From: an uncultured Collinsella sp.
Lineage (GTDB): Bacteria; Actinomycetota; Coriobacteriia; Coriobacteriales; Coriobacteriaceae
Reading direction: 5' to 3'
DNA length: 64,000 nucleotides
NCBI GenBank assembly: GCA_902491395.1
Contig: CABUHO010000002.1
Span: 70,526-134,525, forward strand
Shown here: piece by piece, positions 32,900 through 41,336 of the stretch
Position numbering within the stretch: position 1 is the first letter of the stretch
Layout: the number at the start of each line of letters is the position of its first letter
The notes under the pieces: model-generated
What the model was told of the DNA's origin: nothing
What the model saw: only the letters and a program-made list of their open reading frames with translations
Databases searched by the model: none
Translations under genes and position numbers: made by a program

Positions 32900-33880
32900 T
32901 TACAGGCCGAGCATGGGCTCCAGAACGAAGAAGTATGCGAGCACTACGATGCCCAGGATGATGCGGTAAACACCGAAGCACTTAAAGTCGTGACGGCGGA
33001 CGAAGCCCATGAGCCACTTGATGGCGATGAGCGACACCACAAAGGCGACGACGCAGCCCACGCCCAAGATAGCGATCTCGTTGGTGCCGAACGTGCCGCC
33101 CTTGATGAAGTACTTGACCAGCTTGAGCGCACTCGCGCCAAACATGACAGGGATGGCCAGGAAGAACGTGAACTTGGACGCCACCGAACGCGTGCAGCCC
33201 AGCAGCAGGCCGCCGATGATGGTAGAACCGGAGCGAGACGTACCAGGCACCAGCGAAAGCACCTGGAAGCAGCCGATACCCAGCGCAGTCTTCCAGCTGA
33301 GGTCCTCGAGCGTGGCGATGGAGCCAAAGTCCAGGTTCTCGTCATCGTCCTCATCCTCAGCGGTAGCCGTGGCGGGCGCCGCAAAGTGCGCACCGGCGGG
33401 ACGTCCACCCGACACCACAGCACGCGAACCAAACGAACCGGCAACGGCCATTTCCTCGCGCTTGTTTGCGCGCCAGTTCTCGATCACGATAAACAGCACG
33501 CCGTACACAATGAGCGCCAGCGCCACGACGGGAGCATTGTAGAAATGCTCCTCCATCCAGTCGTTGAGCGGCAGGCCGATCGCCGCGGCGGGAATGCAAC
33601 CGAGCACAATCTTGCCCCACAGCACCCAGGTGTCGCGACGGCCCTCCTTGCCCTTGCTGGGCGAGAACGGGTTGAGCTCGTGGAAAAACAGCACGCAGAC
33701 GGCCAGAATGGCACCAAGCTGAATCACGACCAGGAACATGTTCCAGAACGTCTCGCTCACGTTCATCTTGACGAACTCATCCACCAAGATCATGTGACCC
33801 GTCGACGAAACGGGCAGCCATTCGGTGATGCCCTCGACCAGGCCCATGAAGGCAGACTTTAGAAGCTCGATAATATCCAA
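32900..33880 (-). CDS. uppP: Undecaprenyl-diphosphatase UppP
   Basis: 326 residues from a TTG start that reads MDIIELLKSAF, with GAGGGG 6 nt upstream; this matches the family N-terminus, whereas upstream starts do not. EGITEWLPVSSTGHM and PGTSRSGSTIIGG are the two catalytic motifs of BacA/UppP. The integral membrane enzyme dephosphorylates undecaprenyl diphosphate to recycle the cell-wall lipid carrier and can give bacitracin tolerance. A ~45-residue hydrophilic insert (Gly/Ala/Asp/Glu-rich) lies mid-protein, making it longer than the usual ~270. Confidence 0.93.
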   Translation of the reverse strand: MDIIELLKSAFMGLVEGITEWLPVSSTGHMILVDEFVKMNVSETFWNMFLVVIQLGAILAVCVLFFHELNPFSPSKGKEGRRDTWVLWGKIVLGCIPAAAIGLPLNDWMEEHFYNAPVVALALIVYGVLFIVIENWRANKREEMAVAGSFGSRAVVSGGRPAGAHFAAPATATAEDEDDDENLDFGSIATLEDLSWKTALGIGCFQVLSLVPGTSRSGSTIIGGLLLGCTRSVASKFTFFLAIPVMFGASALKLVKYFIKGGTFGTNEIAILGVGCVVAFVVSLIAIKWLMGFVRRHDFKCFGVYRIILGIVVLAYFFVLEPMLGL

Positions 33881-34129
33881 AGGGACCCCCTCGTTAGACA
33901 CCCGCCGGTAGATGTTCTGCGGACGATGCGGGCGATGTCCCATTATCAACCGTTGGCGGTGCGACCGCGCCTACCCTTACCAAAAAACTCGCCCGTTCAC
34001 AGAATTGCGAGCAGTTAAACCGAAATCCTTGGGTATAACTGCAACAAGATAAAGTGTCCGGCGGTCAACGCACCCGCGCCCGCCCGACGCACGAGCCCCG
34101 CGCCCGTGCGATAGACCAAGGAGGAAACC

Positions 34130-34567
34130 ATGAACGAGGGCTACACCAAGGTATTTGTTTCACTCGACGGTACTGAACAGCAGGATTTTGTGCTCGCACG
34201 CGCCATCAAAGTCGCCGCGAACAACGGCGCTAAGCTGATCATCGGCCACGTCATCGATTCCACGGCACTCGAGAGCGCCGGTTCCTATCCGGTCGATCTG
34301 GTCAACGGCCTAGAGGAGGCATTTAAGAACTCCATCGCCAAGCAGCTCGAAGAGGCCAAGGCCAATCCCGACATTCCCGAGGTCGAAGTCATGATTCGCG
34401 CCGGCCGCATTCGCGAGACACTCAAGGACGAGATGCTCGACGTGGTCAAGCCCGACCTGGTGCTCTGCGGCGCCCGCGGCCTGTCCTCGATCAAGTATGC
34501 GCTCCTGGGTTCGATTTCGACGTTCCTGCTGCGCAACACTGACTGCGACATTTTGGTCGTAAAGTAG
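34130..34567 (+). CDS. Universal stress protein UspA family
   Basis: 145 residues, one Usp domain. The start KVFVSLDGTEQQDFVLARA and the ATP-binding region CGARGLSSIKYALLGSIST (a G-2x-G-9x-G(S/T) pattern) indicate an ATP-binding Usp. These cytoplasmic proteins accumulate under stress and growth arrest. AAGGAGG precedes the ATG. It stands alone, followed by a long hairpin and a terminator. Confidence 0.92.
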   Translation: MNEGYTKVFVSLDGTEQQDFVLARAIKVAANNGAKLIIGHVIDSTALESAGSYPVDLVNGLEEAFKNSIAKQLEEAKANPDIPEVEVMIRAGRIRETLKDEMLDVVKPDLVLCGARGLSSIKYALLGSISTFLLRNTDCDILVVK

Positions 34568-34579
34568 CGTTGCTCCCAC

Positions 34580-34672
34580 CGGCCGCGGGGCCTGCGGGGT
34601 TTCCACGGGCACGTCCTCGCCGCGTTGCGGCTGCGGGATGTGCCCTTAGGAAACCCCTCCCGGCCTCGCGGC
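34580..34672 (+). other. Long imperfect hairpin after the usp gene
   Basis: GCCGCGGGGCC and GGCCTCGCGGC form the base; GGGGTTTCC/GGAAACCCC and GGGCAC/GTGCCC continue the stem, capped by GCCGC-GTT-GCGGC. It begins 12 nt after the usp stop. Together with the next two entries it fills the 312-bp gap to the kinase gene. Confidence 0.55.
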
Positions 34673-34713
34673 CTTCGCAGCCTTACTTCAGCGAGTTGGC
34701 TGATAAAAGATGG

Positions 34714-34745
34714 CGTGCCGCCCCGTTTGGGGCGGCACGTTTTGT
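34714..34745 (+). terminator. Rho-independent terminator of usp
   Basis: CGTGCCGCCCC/GGGGCGGCACG stem with GTTT loop then TTTTGTTT on the plus strand. Confidence 0.9.
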
Positions 34746-34790
34746 TTGGGCTGCACGTTTTTGTTTTGGGAGATCCATTTGAGCCTCATA

Positions 34791-34855
34791 GCTATGTTCA
34801 CGTTCGGGAACATAGCGCCAGTTGCCTTAGCTAAGTTCACGTTCGGGAACATAGC
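34791..34855. repeat. Tandem pair of 26-bp palindromes
   Basis: GCTATGTTC-ACGTTCGG-GAACATAGC at 34791-34816 and a copy with one arm base changed at 34830-34855, 39 bp apart start to start. They lie between the usp terminator and the 3' end of the kinase gene. Protein-binding sites or paired hairpins are both possible. Confidence 0.7.
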
Positions 34856-34879
34856 CGTCCGCAGCGCAAGACGGCCCGG

Positions 34880-35923
34880 CTACTCAAAGTATTGGAACTT
34901 GTTCGTTGAGAAGGAAAACGTTACGACAAAGCCTTCTCCGGAGTCGGATGCCGCGGTGACGTCGATGCCCATCTTGGAGCATAAACGCGCCACCAGGTAG
35001 AGGCCGATGCCCGTTGTGCGCTTGGTGGTGCGGCCGTTGTCGCCGGTAAAGCCCTTCTCGAACACGCGCGGCAGGTCGGCCGCGCTCACGCCGCAGCCGT
35101 TGTCCGCGACGGTAAGCTCGATGCGTTCGCTCGCCAGGCCCTCGTCCAGCAACGCGCCCGAAAAAACGATCTTTGCGCCGTCCTCGCGCGCATATTTGAT
35201 GCTGTTCTGAATAAGCTGGCCTAGAATAAACTCGAGCCACTTCTCGTCGGTAAAGACCTCAAAGTCGAGGTTCTCGCACACCGGCGCCACATGTGCCGCG
35301 ATAAGTTCGCGCGCGTTGGCTTTAATCGCGCCCGTCACCAAGGTCTTGAGATCCCAACGGCGAATCAGGTAGTCGCGCTCCACGACTTCCGAGCGCGCAT
35401 AGTACAGTGCCTGGTCGATATAGCGCTCAACGCGAGCCAGCTCGCGACCCAGGTCATCCACACGCGACAGGTCGTCTTCGCTGCCGTCCAGGTTTTCAAG
35501 AATCAGATGGGCTGCCGCCAGGGGCAGCTTGGCCTCGTGAACCCAGCTCTCGATATAGTCGCGATAGTCATCGGTCTGGCGCCGGCCTTCGGCAACTTCG
35601 TCGCAAGCGGCTTTGCCCACTCGGCGCAAGACCTCGTACTCGAGCTCGCCCTCGGCATAAGTCGGGCATTGCACCATCTCCTGCACCCACGCAGGGCTCT
35701 CGAGCTCCTCGACCGCGCGCTCCAGCTGGTGCAAAAATCGACGACGACGCGCGTACTCGATCACGATGCCGAGCATGCCAAAGATAAAGGACACGCCGAC
35801 CGCCACGACCACGATGGAAGCGGGTGCCCCGGCGACCGTCAGCACAAAGCAGCTCAACAGCACGCCGCACGTCCACACGGCGACGGGAAGCAGCGCATCT
35901 TTGAAGAATTTGCTAAACGACAT
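34880..35923 (-). CDS. Sensor histidine kinase, intramembrane-sensing (BceS-like)
   Basis: 347 residues from ATG 35923. Two membrane segments (residues ~10-30 and ~36-55) with almost no external loop, then a DHp helix with the phospho-acceptor His in SWVHEAKLPLAAAHLIL, then the ATPase domain with N-box QNSIKYA, DNGCGV and GIGLYLVARL. Such short-sensor kinases with the VHE.K.P signature usually respond to cell-envelope stress or peptide antibiotics together with a BceAB transporter. No transporter gene adjoins. It follows its response regulator directly. Confidence 0.88.
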   Translation of the reverse strand: MSFSKFFKDALLPVAVWTCGVLLSCFVLTVAGAPASIVVVAVGVSFIFGMLGIVIEYARRRRFLHQLERAVEELESPAWVQEMVQCPTYAEGELEYEVLRRVGKAACDEVAEGRRQTDDYRDYIESWVHEAKLPLAAAHLILENLDGSEDDLSRVDDLGRELARVERYIDQALYYARSEVVERDYLIRRWDLKTLVTGAIKANARELIAAHVAPVCENLDFEVFTDEKWLEFILGQLIQNSIKYAREDGAKIVFSGALLDEGLASERIELTVADNGCGVSAADLPRVFEKGFTGDNGRTTKRTTGIGLYLVARLCSKMGIDVTAASDSGEGFVVTFSFSTNKFQYFE

Positions 35924-35932
35924 AGCTGGCAC

Positions 35933-36604
35933 CTAGACCGAATAGCCTTGGCCGCGATGCGTGGTCAGATACCCCTTGACGCCGATTTTTTCGAGCGTCG
36001 TGCGCAGGCGGTTTATGTTGACGGTGAGCGTGTTGTCGTCCACGAAGGCATCGGAGTCCCACAGGTCCTGCATGATGGCCGAGCGCGAGACGATCTTGCC
36101 CGCGCGGCTCAGAAGCAGCGAAAGAATGCGCAGCTCATTTTTGGTGAGCTCGGTGCTGTCGCCGGTCGCCGTGTTGGTGACCATAGAACGGGCGAGGTCG
36201 AGCTCCAGCCCCTTGTGGACGAGCGTGCTGCGCTCGCCCGCCGCCGCGGTGCGACGCAGCAAGGCATTGATGCGCGCCACGAGCACGCGCGCGCTATAGG
36301 GCTTGGGAACGAAGTCGTCCGCGCCGAGCGTCATGGCCATGACCTCGTCGATCTCGGTCGTGCGCGACGTGAGGACGATGATGGGAACCTCGGATTCGCG
36401 GCGGACTTCATGGCAGATATGCTGGCCGTCTTTGACGGGAAGCGTCAGGTCGAGCAATACCAAGTCGGGTGCAGCGGCCAGGATGTCACGCGAGACGTGC
36501 TCGAACGATTCGCAGGCCTCGACCTCAAAACCGGCACGAGCAAGGATGTCGGCAAGCTCGCGACGAATGGGCTCGTCGTCCTCAACGATATAGATCAGCG
36601 CCAT
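35933..36604 (-). CDS. OmpR-family response regulator
   Basis: 223 residues from ATG 36604 (GGGAGG upstream). The receiver domain shows acidic pocket EDDEP, phospho-accepting Asp in LVLLDLTLP, Thr/Ser switch VLTSR and Lys in VPKPYSA. The C-terminal winged helix (TKNELRILSLLLSRAGK, TVNINRLRTTLEKIG, GYLTTHRGQGY) binds DNA. It pairs with the adjacent kinase and probably controls envelope-stress genes elsewhere. Confidence 0.92.
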   Translation of the reverse strand: MALIYIVEDDEPIRRELADILARAGFEVEACESFEHVSRDILAAAPDLVLLDLTLPVKDGQHICHEVRRESEVPIIVLTSRTTEIDEVMAMTLGADDFVPKPYSARVLVARINALLRRTAAAGERSTLVHKGLELDLARSMVTNTATGDSTELTKNELRILSLLLSRAGKIVSRSAIMQDLWDSDAFVDDNTLTVNINRLRTTLEKIGVKGYLTTHRGQGYSV

Positions 36605-36714
36605 GTGTCCTCCCATTTCGCGCAACTTGCACCTTCCACACCATTATGCCCACGGCGTCGCAGCGATACGACCCCGTGGGCACCTAATATGACAAAAGTG
36701 TTCGGTAGCCTTGA

Positions 36715-36754
36715 GAGAAAATAGGGGTCGACCGGTCCTAAACCGATCGGCCCC
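36715..36754 (-). terminator. Rho-independent terminator after aminotransferase
   Basis: GGGG-CGACCGGT/ACCGATCG-CCCC hairpin, 20 nt past the stop; TATTTTCTC follows on the minus strand. Confidence 0.7.
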
Positions 36755-36774
36755 ATCGCTTCGATCTCGAGCCT

Positions 36775-37905
36775 CTACTCGAGCGTACGCATGTACGCGG
36801 AGATAGCATCCAGGCCCTTCTGCAGGTCGTCGGTGTTATCGGAGTATGCATAGCCGATACGCATGCTCTTGGGCTCCTCGAAGCAATCGCCCGGGGTGAC
36901 GAGTGCGCCGGACTTCTTAATCATGTCGGTGCAGAACGTCCTGGAGTCAATGTCGTAGTCGTAATACACGAGCGCGGTGCTACCCGCCTCGGGCTTGACG
37001 AACGACAGGTGCGGCTCGCTCTCGACCCACTTCTCCAGAACAGCAAGGTTCTGACGGACGATGCGACGGCTGCGCTCAAGGATCACGGAAGCGTTGCCCA
37101 GAATAAGCTCCGCCACCGACTCGCTGAATATGCCGGCGGAAATCAGGTTGTAGTCGCGATGCGAGAGCAGCGCGCGGCGGAGCTCCGGGCTCTTGGTGAC
37201 CGCCCAGCCCAAACGCAGGCCGGCGAACGACCAGACCTTGGACATGGATGCGGTGGCGACGGCCTTGTCGTACAGGTCGACCACGGACTCGCAGTACTCA
37301 TCCGTCTGAGTAAGCAGACGGTAGACCTCGTCGCAGAGCACCCACGCGTCGTGTTTGCGTGCGACCTCGACAATCGCCTTGAGCGTATCGGTGTCGAGCA
37401 GGGCGCCCGTGGGGTTGTCCGGGTTATTGATGCAGATGAGCTTGGTATCGTCGGTCACCAAGGCATCGAGCGCGTCGACGTCGACGTGGTAGCCATTCTT
37501 GCGATCGAGCTGAAGGATATCGACCTTCGCACCGCACATCTCGGGAATCGAGTAAAGCTGCTGGTAGGTGGGCTTGACGGAGACTACATGATCGCCCGGT
37601 TCGACGAGCGTGGAAATAACCAGGGAGTTGGCACCGGTCGCGCCGTGCGTGGGCACGATATGCCCGGACTCGACCGTCTTATAGAGACGCGCGACCCCCT
37701 CGAGGAAGCCGGGCTGCCCCTCGATGTCTCCGTAGGTGAATCGGCGCGAGCACAGGCTATCGAGCCACGCCTTTTTGTCGGTGTTCGTAAGCTCGAACAG
37801 CTGGTCGAGCGTGAGGGAGTAGACGCACGTCTCCGCAACGTTGTGGGTGCACTTGGTCTCCCACTCGTTCATCCACTGCTCGACGGCGAAATCCTTGATC
37901 TGCAT
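36775..37905 (-). CDS. PLP-dependent aminotransferase class I/II
   Basis: 376 residues. Fold type I landmarks: HGATGANSLVISTLV, NNPDNPTGALL, WVLCDEVYR, and the PLP lysine in SMSKVWSFAGLRLGW. The length and sequence suit an alpha-aminotransferase or a C-S lyase-like enzyme; the exact substrate is not evident. It is 24 nt downstream of the ornithine-cyclodeaminase-family gene and is likely co-transcribed, suggesting joint handling of one amino acid. GGAAAGGAA precedes the ATG. Confidence 0.85.
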   Translation of the reverse strand: MQIKDFAVEQWMNEWETKCTHNVAETCVYSLTLDQLFELTNTDKKAWLDSLCSRRFTYGDIEGQPGFLEGVARLYKTVESGHIVPTHGATGANSLVISTLVEPGDHVVSVKPTYQQLYSIPEMCGAKVDILQLDRKNGYHVDVDALDALVTDDTKLICINNPDNPTGALLDTDTLKAIVEVARKHDAWVLCDEVYRLLTQTDEYCESVVDLYDKAVATASMSKVWSFAGLRLGWAVTKSPELRRALLSHRDYNLISAGIFSESVAELILGNASVILERSRRIVRQNLAVLEKWVESEPHLSFVKPEAGSTALVYYDYDIDSRTFCTDMIKKSGALVTPGDCFEEPKSMRIGYAYSDNTDDLQKGLDAISAYMRTLE

Positions 37906-37929
37906 TGTCGTTTCCTTTCCTTGACTTTC

Positions 37930-38961
37930 TTACAGTTCCACCACGGTGCCCAGCCCCGCCTCGACGGCGCGGTCGTAGGCGATTTTCGATGCCGAAAGGT
38001 CCTGAACGGCGATGCCCGACGTATCGAACACTGTCACCTGTTCGTCATCCAAACGCCCCGTAGCCGTTCCGGCGATGACTTCACCGAGCTCCGCTTTGAT
38101 GTCCTCGGGCGTGATGGCACCCTCGGCAACCGGAATCTCCAGCTCACCGGACGCGACCGATTGCTCGCGGTCGTCGACGTAAACAGCGGCACGGACGACA
38201 AGCGCCGAGGCGAGCTCCTGCTTGCCGGGCATGTCGGCACCGACGCAGGAGATATGCGTACCGGGACGCACCCATGCATCGGGGATGATGGGCTTGGTCG
38301 CCGGCGTGATCGTCACGATGATGTCGGCCTCTGCCGCGGCGCCTTGGCCGTCGGCCGTCGCCTCGATGGAATAGGTGGATGCCTCGCGAGCATGCTCACA
38401 GGCGCCCAAGATATGGGCGACCTCGTCTCGCATGCGCTCGACGCGGGCCTCGGGCGCGGCGTCGGAAACCGGCTCCCACACCTTGACTTCGCCCACTTTG
38501 GGGCAGGCGGCGAGCACGCCCGCCACCATATAGGTGCTCATGTGGCCGGCACCCGCAACAAGCAGTTTGGACGCATCCGCCCGAGCCAGCCACTTGGCAC
38601 CGAGCGCAGCGGCGGCACCGGTGCGAAGCCCAGTGACGGCGGAGGCATTAAGCAGCGCCAGCGGCTCGCCCGTCGCGTTGTCGCACAGCAGCGTGGTGCC
38701 AAAGATCTCGGGCAGCCCCTTTTTGGGATTCTGAGAGAACCAAGCCGTAAGCTTGAGACCGAAGAGGCCGCTTCCCGCCAACTCGCCCGAGCGGATATCC
38801 ATATCGGCCACGCCGGGTTCGAACTGCTCATATACCATCGGCCACGCAACACCCTTGCCCGTTGCCTTCTGGCGATATGCCTCCTCCACGGCAGCAATTG
38901 CATCCTCAATCGTCAGCACCTTGGAAACTTCCTCGGCCGATAGCACCACCATCTGCCCCAT
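37930..38961 (-). CDS. Ornithine cyclodeaminase / mu-crystallin family protein
   Basis: 343 residues. The Rossmann region LLVAGAGHMSTYMVAG and the family core SAVTGLRTGAAAALGAKWLA are clear, with VGADMPGKQEL matching the GADxPGKxEL motif. Members include ornithine cyclodeaminase, alanine dehydrogenase and ketimine or opine-forming reductases; substrate cannot be set from sequence alone. The second of two adjacent ATGs is chosen for spacing to GAGGAG. It heads a two-gene run with the aminotransferase and is divergent from a PucR-type regulator. Confidence 0.85.
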   Translation of the reverse strand: MGQMVVLSAEEVSKVLTIEDAIAAVEEAYRQKATGKGVAWPMVYEQFEPGVADMDIRSGELAGSGLFGLKLTAWFSQNPKKGLPEIFGTTLLCDNATGEPLALLNASAVTGLRTGAAAALGAKWLARADASKLLVAGAGHMSTYMVAGVLAACPKVGEVKVWEPVSDAAPEARVERMRDEVAHILGACEHAREASTYSIEATADGQGAAAEADIIVTITPATKPIIPDAWVRPGTHISCVGADMPGKQELASALVVRAAVYVDDREQSVASGELEIPVAEGAITPEDIKAELGEVIAGTATGRLDDEQVTVFDTSGIAVQDLSASKIAYDRAVEAGLGTVVEL

Positions 38962-39178
38962 CATCGCTCCTCTCAGCGAAAGCTTTACGTTGCTTCACTG
39001 TACGGTTTAGTAACGATGCCGCCAAGGATCATTTCTTGTTGGAATCTACAACGATTCTCGATTTGATTTTTCGTTCTATCAGCAGGTATTTGAACTATTT
39101 ATCGTATCAAAGGCATACGGATGTGCGATTATCCTATTTATACAGATACTTATTGTAGTGATTTACAGGGTGATGTTG
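38962..39178. promoter_or_regulatory. AT-rich divergent regulatory region
   Basis: 217 bp between the cyclodeaminase-family gene and the PucR-type gene, far more AT-rich than the surroundings. It includes a small inverted repeat TTGT..ACAA near 39040 and several A/T runs. It most likely holds both promoters and the PucR operator; no single promoter pair stands out. Confidence 0.5.
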
Positions 39179-40360
39179 ATGCTATACACCGTCTCGGACT
39201 TCTCACGGGAATATGAGGGGTCGGTCCATCTAATCGCCGGCAGCGATGGCATCTCGCATGCCGTCTCTGGCGTCGGGATCCTCGATTATGAACTTATGCC
39301 CGGCCTCAAGAACAAATACCAGCGCGTCAACTTCAGCTCAGACGAGATCATCCTCAGCACTTTCCTCTATGCGAAGGACGACCCGTACCTCATCACTGAA
39401 GCCGTGAAATACCTCGTCGCCAAGGGAACGAGCGGTCTCATCATCAAAAACGTCCTGCACATCCCGATTCCCGACCAAGCCATCCGCTACGCCAACGCGC
39501 GGCACTACCCGGTCTTTCTCACGACCGACGACTCACTGTTCTTTGACAGTGTCATCTATGAGGTCAAACGGCATATCGAGCAGCTCGCGTCCATCGACTT
39601 CGCACAGCGCGAGATCGATGCCCTGAGGACAGATGTATCGCCCGAGTCCATCTGCCGACGCATCCGAGGCCTCAACCCGTCATTTCTGGACGAAGCGGTC
39701 GCCCTGTTCGCATCGTTTGCAGAGCCCCTCGACCCGCGTACGTTTTTGCAAATCGAACGTCTCTGTGCAAAATCGACCCTCGCCGGATGCCACAACATGC
39801 TGGCGCCCTATGACGGAGGTCTGCTATTCGTAGCGACAAGCGACTCGGAGCAGACGCTCGATGTGGAGCGAATCGTGCAGGCGCTCACGGAACTCATCGA
39901 GGCTAGCGGTATCGATGGCGGAGCGGAAGGGCTCGGCATCAGCGATGTTCTGTTTGGAGACGAGGCGGTGGCGCAGGCGATCTCGCAGGCGATTTACGCA
40001 CAGCGCCTATCTTGTCAACGAGCCGAGGGTCCCGTCCGCTATGCGCAGCTCGGCATCCTGAGAACCGTGATGCCTTTTGCGGAAACCCCGGAGATGCGAT
40101 CGTTCTCGGAGGCGATTCTCTCGCCGATACGCGAGCACGACAGTGAGCATGGCAGCGAGCTGGAATCCACGCTCGCCGCATTCATCGAGAACGACCGACG
40201 TATCGAGCGAACCGCCAAGCAAACTGGCCAGCACCCGAACACGATTCGATATCGCCTCGATAAGGTGACGGCTCTCACCGGACTGAGCTACAAATGCGCC
40301 CCGGAGATGGAGCAGCTGTCGCTCGCCTACGCCATCGAACGTGCTCGCTCGCTTCAGTAA
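39179..40360 (+). CDS. PucR/CdaR family transcriptional regulator
   Basis: About 393 residues from ATG 39179 (AGGGTG 6 nt upstream). The N-terminal half is a PucR-type sensor domain (KYLVAKGTSGLIIK, PVFLTTDDSLFF). The C-terminal RTAKQTGQHPNTIRYRLDKV helix-turn-helix is the PucR/CdaR DNA-binding signature. PucR-type proteins activate catabolic genes for purines, amino acids or sugars. Divergence from the cyclodeaminase/aminotransferase pair makes those its likely targets. ATG codons just upstream are possible alternative starts. Confidence 0.88.
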   Translation: MLYTVSDFSREYEGSVHLIAGSDGISHAVSGVGILDYELMPGLKNKYQRVNFSSDEIILSTFLYAKDDPYLITEAVKYLVAKGTSGLIIKNVLHIPIPDQAIRYANARHYPVFLTTDDSLFFDSVIYEVKRHIEQLASIDFAQREIDALRTDVSPESICRRIRGLNPSFLDEAVALFASFAEPLDPRTFLQIERLCAKSTLAGCHNMLAPYDGGLLFVATSDSEQTLDVERIVQALTELIEASGIDGGAEGLGISDVLFGDEAVAQAISQAIYAQRLSCQRAEGPVRYAQLGILRTVMPFAETPEMRSFSEAILSPIREHDSEHGSELESTLAAFIENDRRIERTAKQTGQHPNTIRYRLDKVTALTGLSYKCAPEMEQLSLAYAIERARSLQ

Positions 40361-40378
40361 GCCCACCCCGCCTTGAGG

Positions 40379-41089
40379 TTAGGAGCGGCGGGCGCGGAGC
40401 TTTTCGTAGCCGTCGGCGAAGAAGGCGACCGTCGCGGCGTCAGCCTCGGCGGCGCCCGTCTCGGCAGCGGGGACCACGCCGTGTTCGTCGCTCACCAGGA
40501 ACAGCGCGCCCTTAAGCTGCGCGGGAATATCTACGCGCGTGACCGGGATGCCCTTGGTCTGGGCCAGCTGCTCGATGAGCGTCGCCGTGCCGCACAGGCA
40601 CTCGTCCGCCGGCGCCACAAAGGCGAGCTCGCCGTTGTTGACGGCGGCGAGCAGCTCGGGCGCCACGCCGGTTTCGTCGGCCTCGGAGCGGGCCTCGGCG
40701 GAGCGGGCACGCAGCGCCTTGGCCGACGTATCGGCGAGCGGCTCGTACTCCCCCACTGTCATGGCGGCGTTGCCGTTGATGTCGATCACCAGCATGAGCA
40801 CACCGTCGTGTGCGATGTAATCGCCCTCGGCAAGCGACCACTCAACGTGCTGTTTGGCCCAGCTGAGCATGTTATGGGTAAGCGGTTCGCCCTGCACCAG
40901 TCGCTCGGACAGCGCGCGGATGTGACGGTTGAGCATGGGCACCTTTTTGTTGGACATGCGCCAACGGCAGACAAGCGCGGGCTTGTCGAGCGTGAACTTC
41001 TCGACCGACTCCTGATTGGCGCAAAAGTCCTCGTACGCACGCTGATCCTCGGCATTGCCAAACAGCTCGGCATCATCAATCTGGGGCAT
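40379..41089 (-). CDS. Hypothetical soluble protein
   Basis: 236 residues from the ATG with AAAGG 7 nt upstream; an ATG eight codons earlier is also possible. The N-terminal part is helical and charged, the middle contains a beta-rich stretch (DGVLMLVIDINGNAAMTV), and the C-terminal third resembles a small binding domain (GELAFVAPADECLCGTATLIE). No membrane segment or catalytic motif is recognised. It stands alone, convergent with the PucR-type gene, 18 bp apart. Confidence 0.7.
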   Translation of the reverse strand: MPQIDDAELFGNAEDQRAYEDFCANQESVEKFTLDKPALVCRWRMSNKKVPMLNRHIRALSERLVQGEPLTHNMLSWAKQHVEWSLAEGDYIAHDGVLMLVIDINGNAAMTVGEYEPLADTSAKALRARSAEARSEADETGVAPELLAAVNNGELAFVAPADECLCGTATLIEQLAQTKGIPVTRVDIPAQLKGALFLVSDEHGVVPAAETGAAEADAATVAFFADGYEKLRARRS

Positions 41090-41130
41090 GGTTGTACCTT
41101 TCGTGTTAGTCATTCCGTCCTCTTATACCA

Positions 41131-41165
41131 AAAAGACGGCCCTCCAAACGGAGCGACCGTCTTTT
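41131..41165. terminator. Bidirectional-type terminator hairpin
   Basis: AAAAGACGG/CCGTCTTTT stem enclosing CCCTCC..GGAG. It lies downstream of purH (after element B) and upstream of the hypothetical gene, so it probably ends the purH transcript. Confidence 0.7.
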
Positions 41166-41234
41166 GCGGAGATTATTTTGACGATATGGCCAGGCGACCG
41201 ATCAACTTAATGGGATAGAACAACATCCCATTAA

Positions 41235-41336
41235 GGGTTTTCCAAGTGCCCGAGATTGCCCCGAAAGAGGAGCGCCGCGTACTAAATGTACGCAAGCGAC
41301 GGTTTGAGGGGTAAGGTCGGGTGCTTGGGAAAGCCC
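41235..41336 (-). ncRNA. Structured 3'-flanking RNA element, copy B (after purH)
   Basis: Outer stem GGGTTTTCCAAGTGCCCGA with TCGGGTGCTTGGGAAAGCCC, P2 TTGCCCC/GGGGTAA, internal loop GAAAGAGGA opposite GACGGTTTGA, and a closing GCGTAC/GTACGC hairpin. The outer arm touches the purH stop codon. A separate CTTAATGGGAT/ATCCCATTAAG hairpin lies beside it at 41205-41234. Confidence 0.6.

Noticed and set aside
34791..34855. LexA (SOS) operator
   Set aside because: The palindrome is GTTC-n8-GAAC, not the actinobacterial CGAAC-n4-GTTCG form, and no SOS gene follows.
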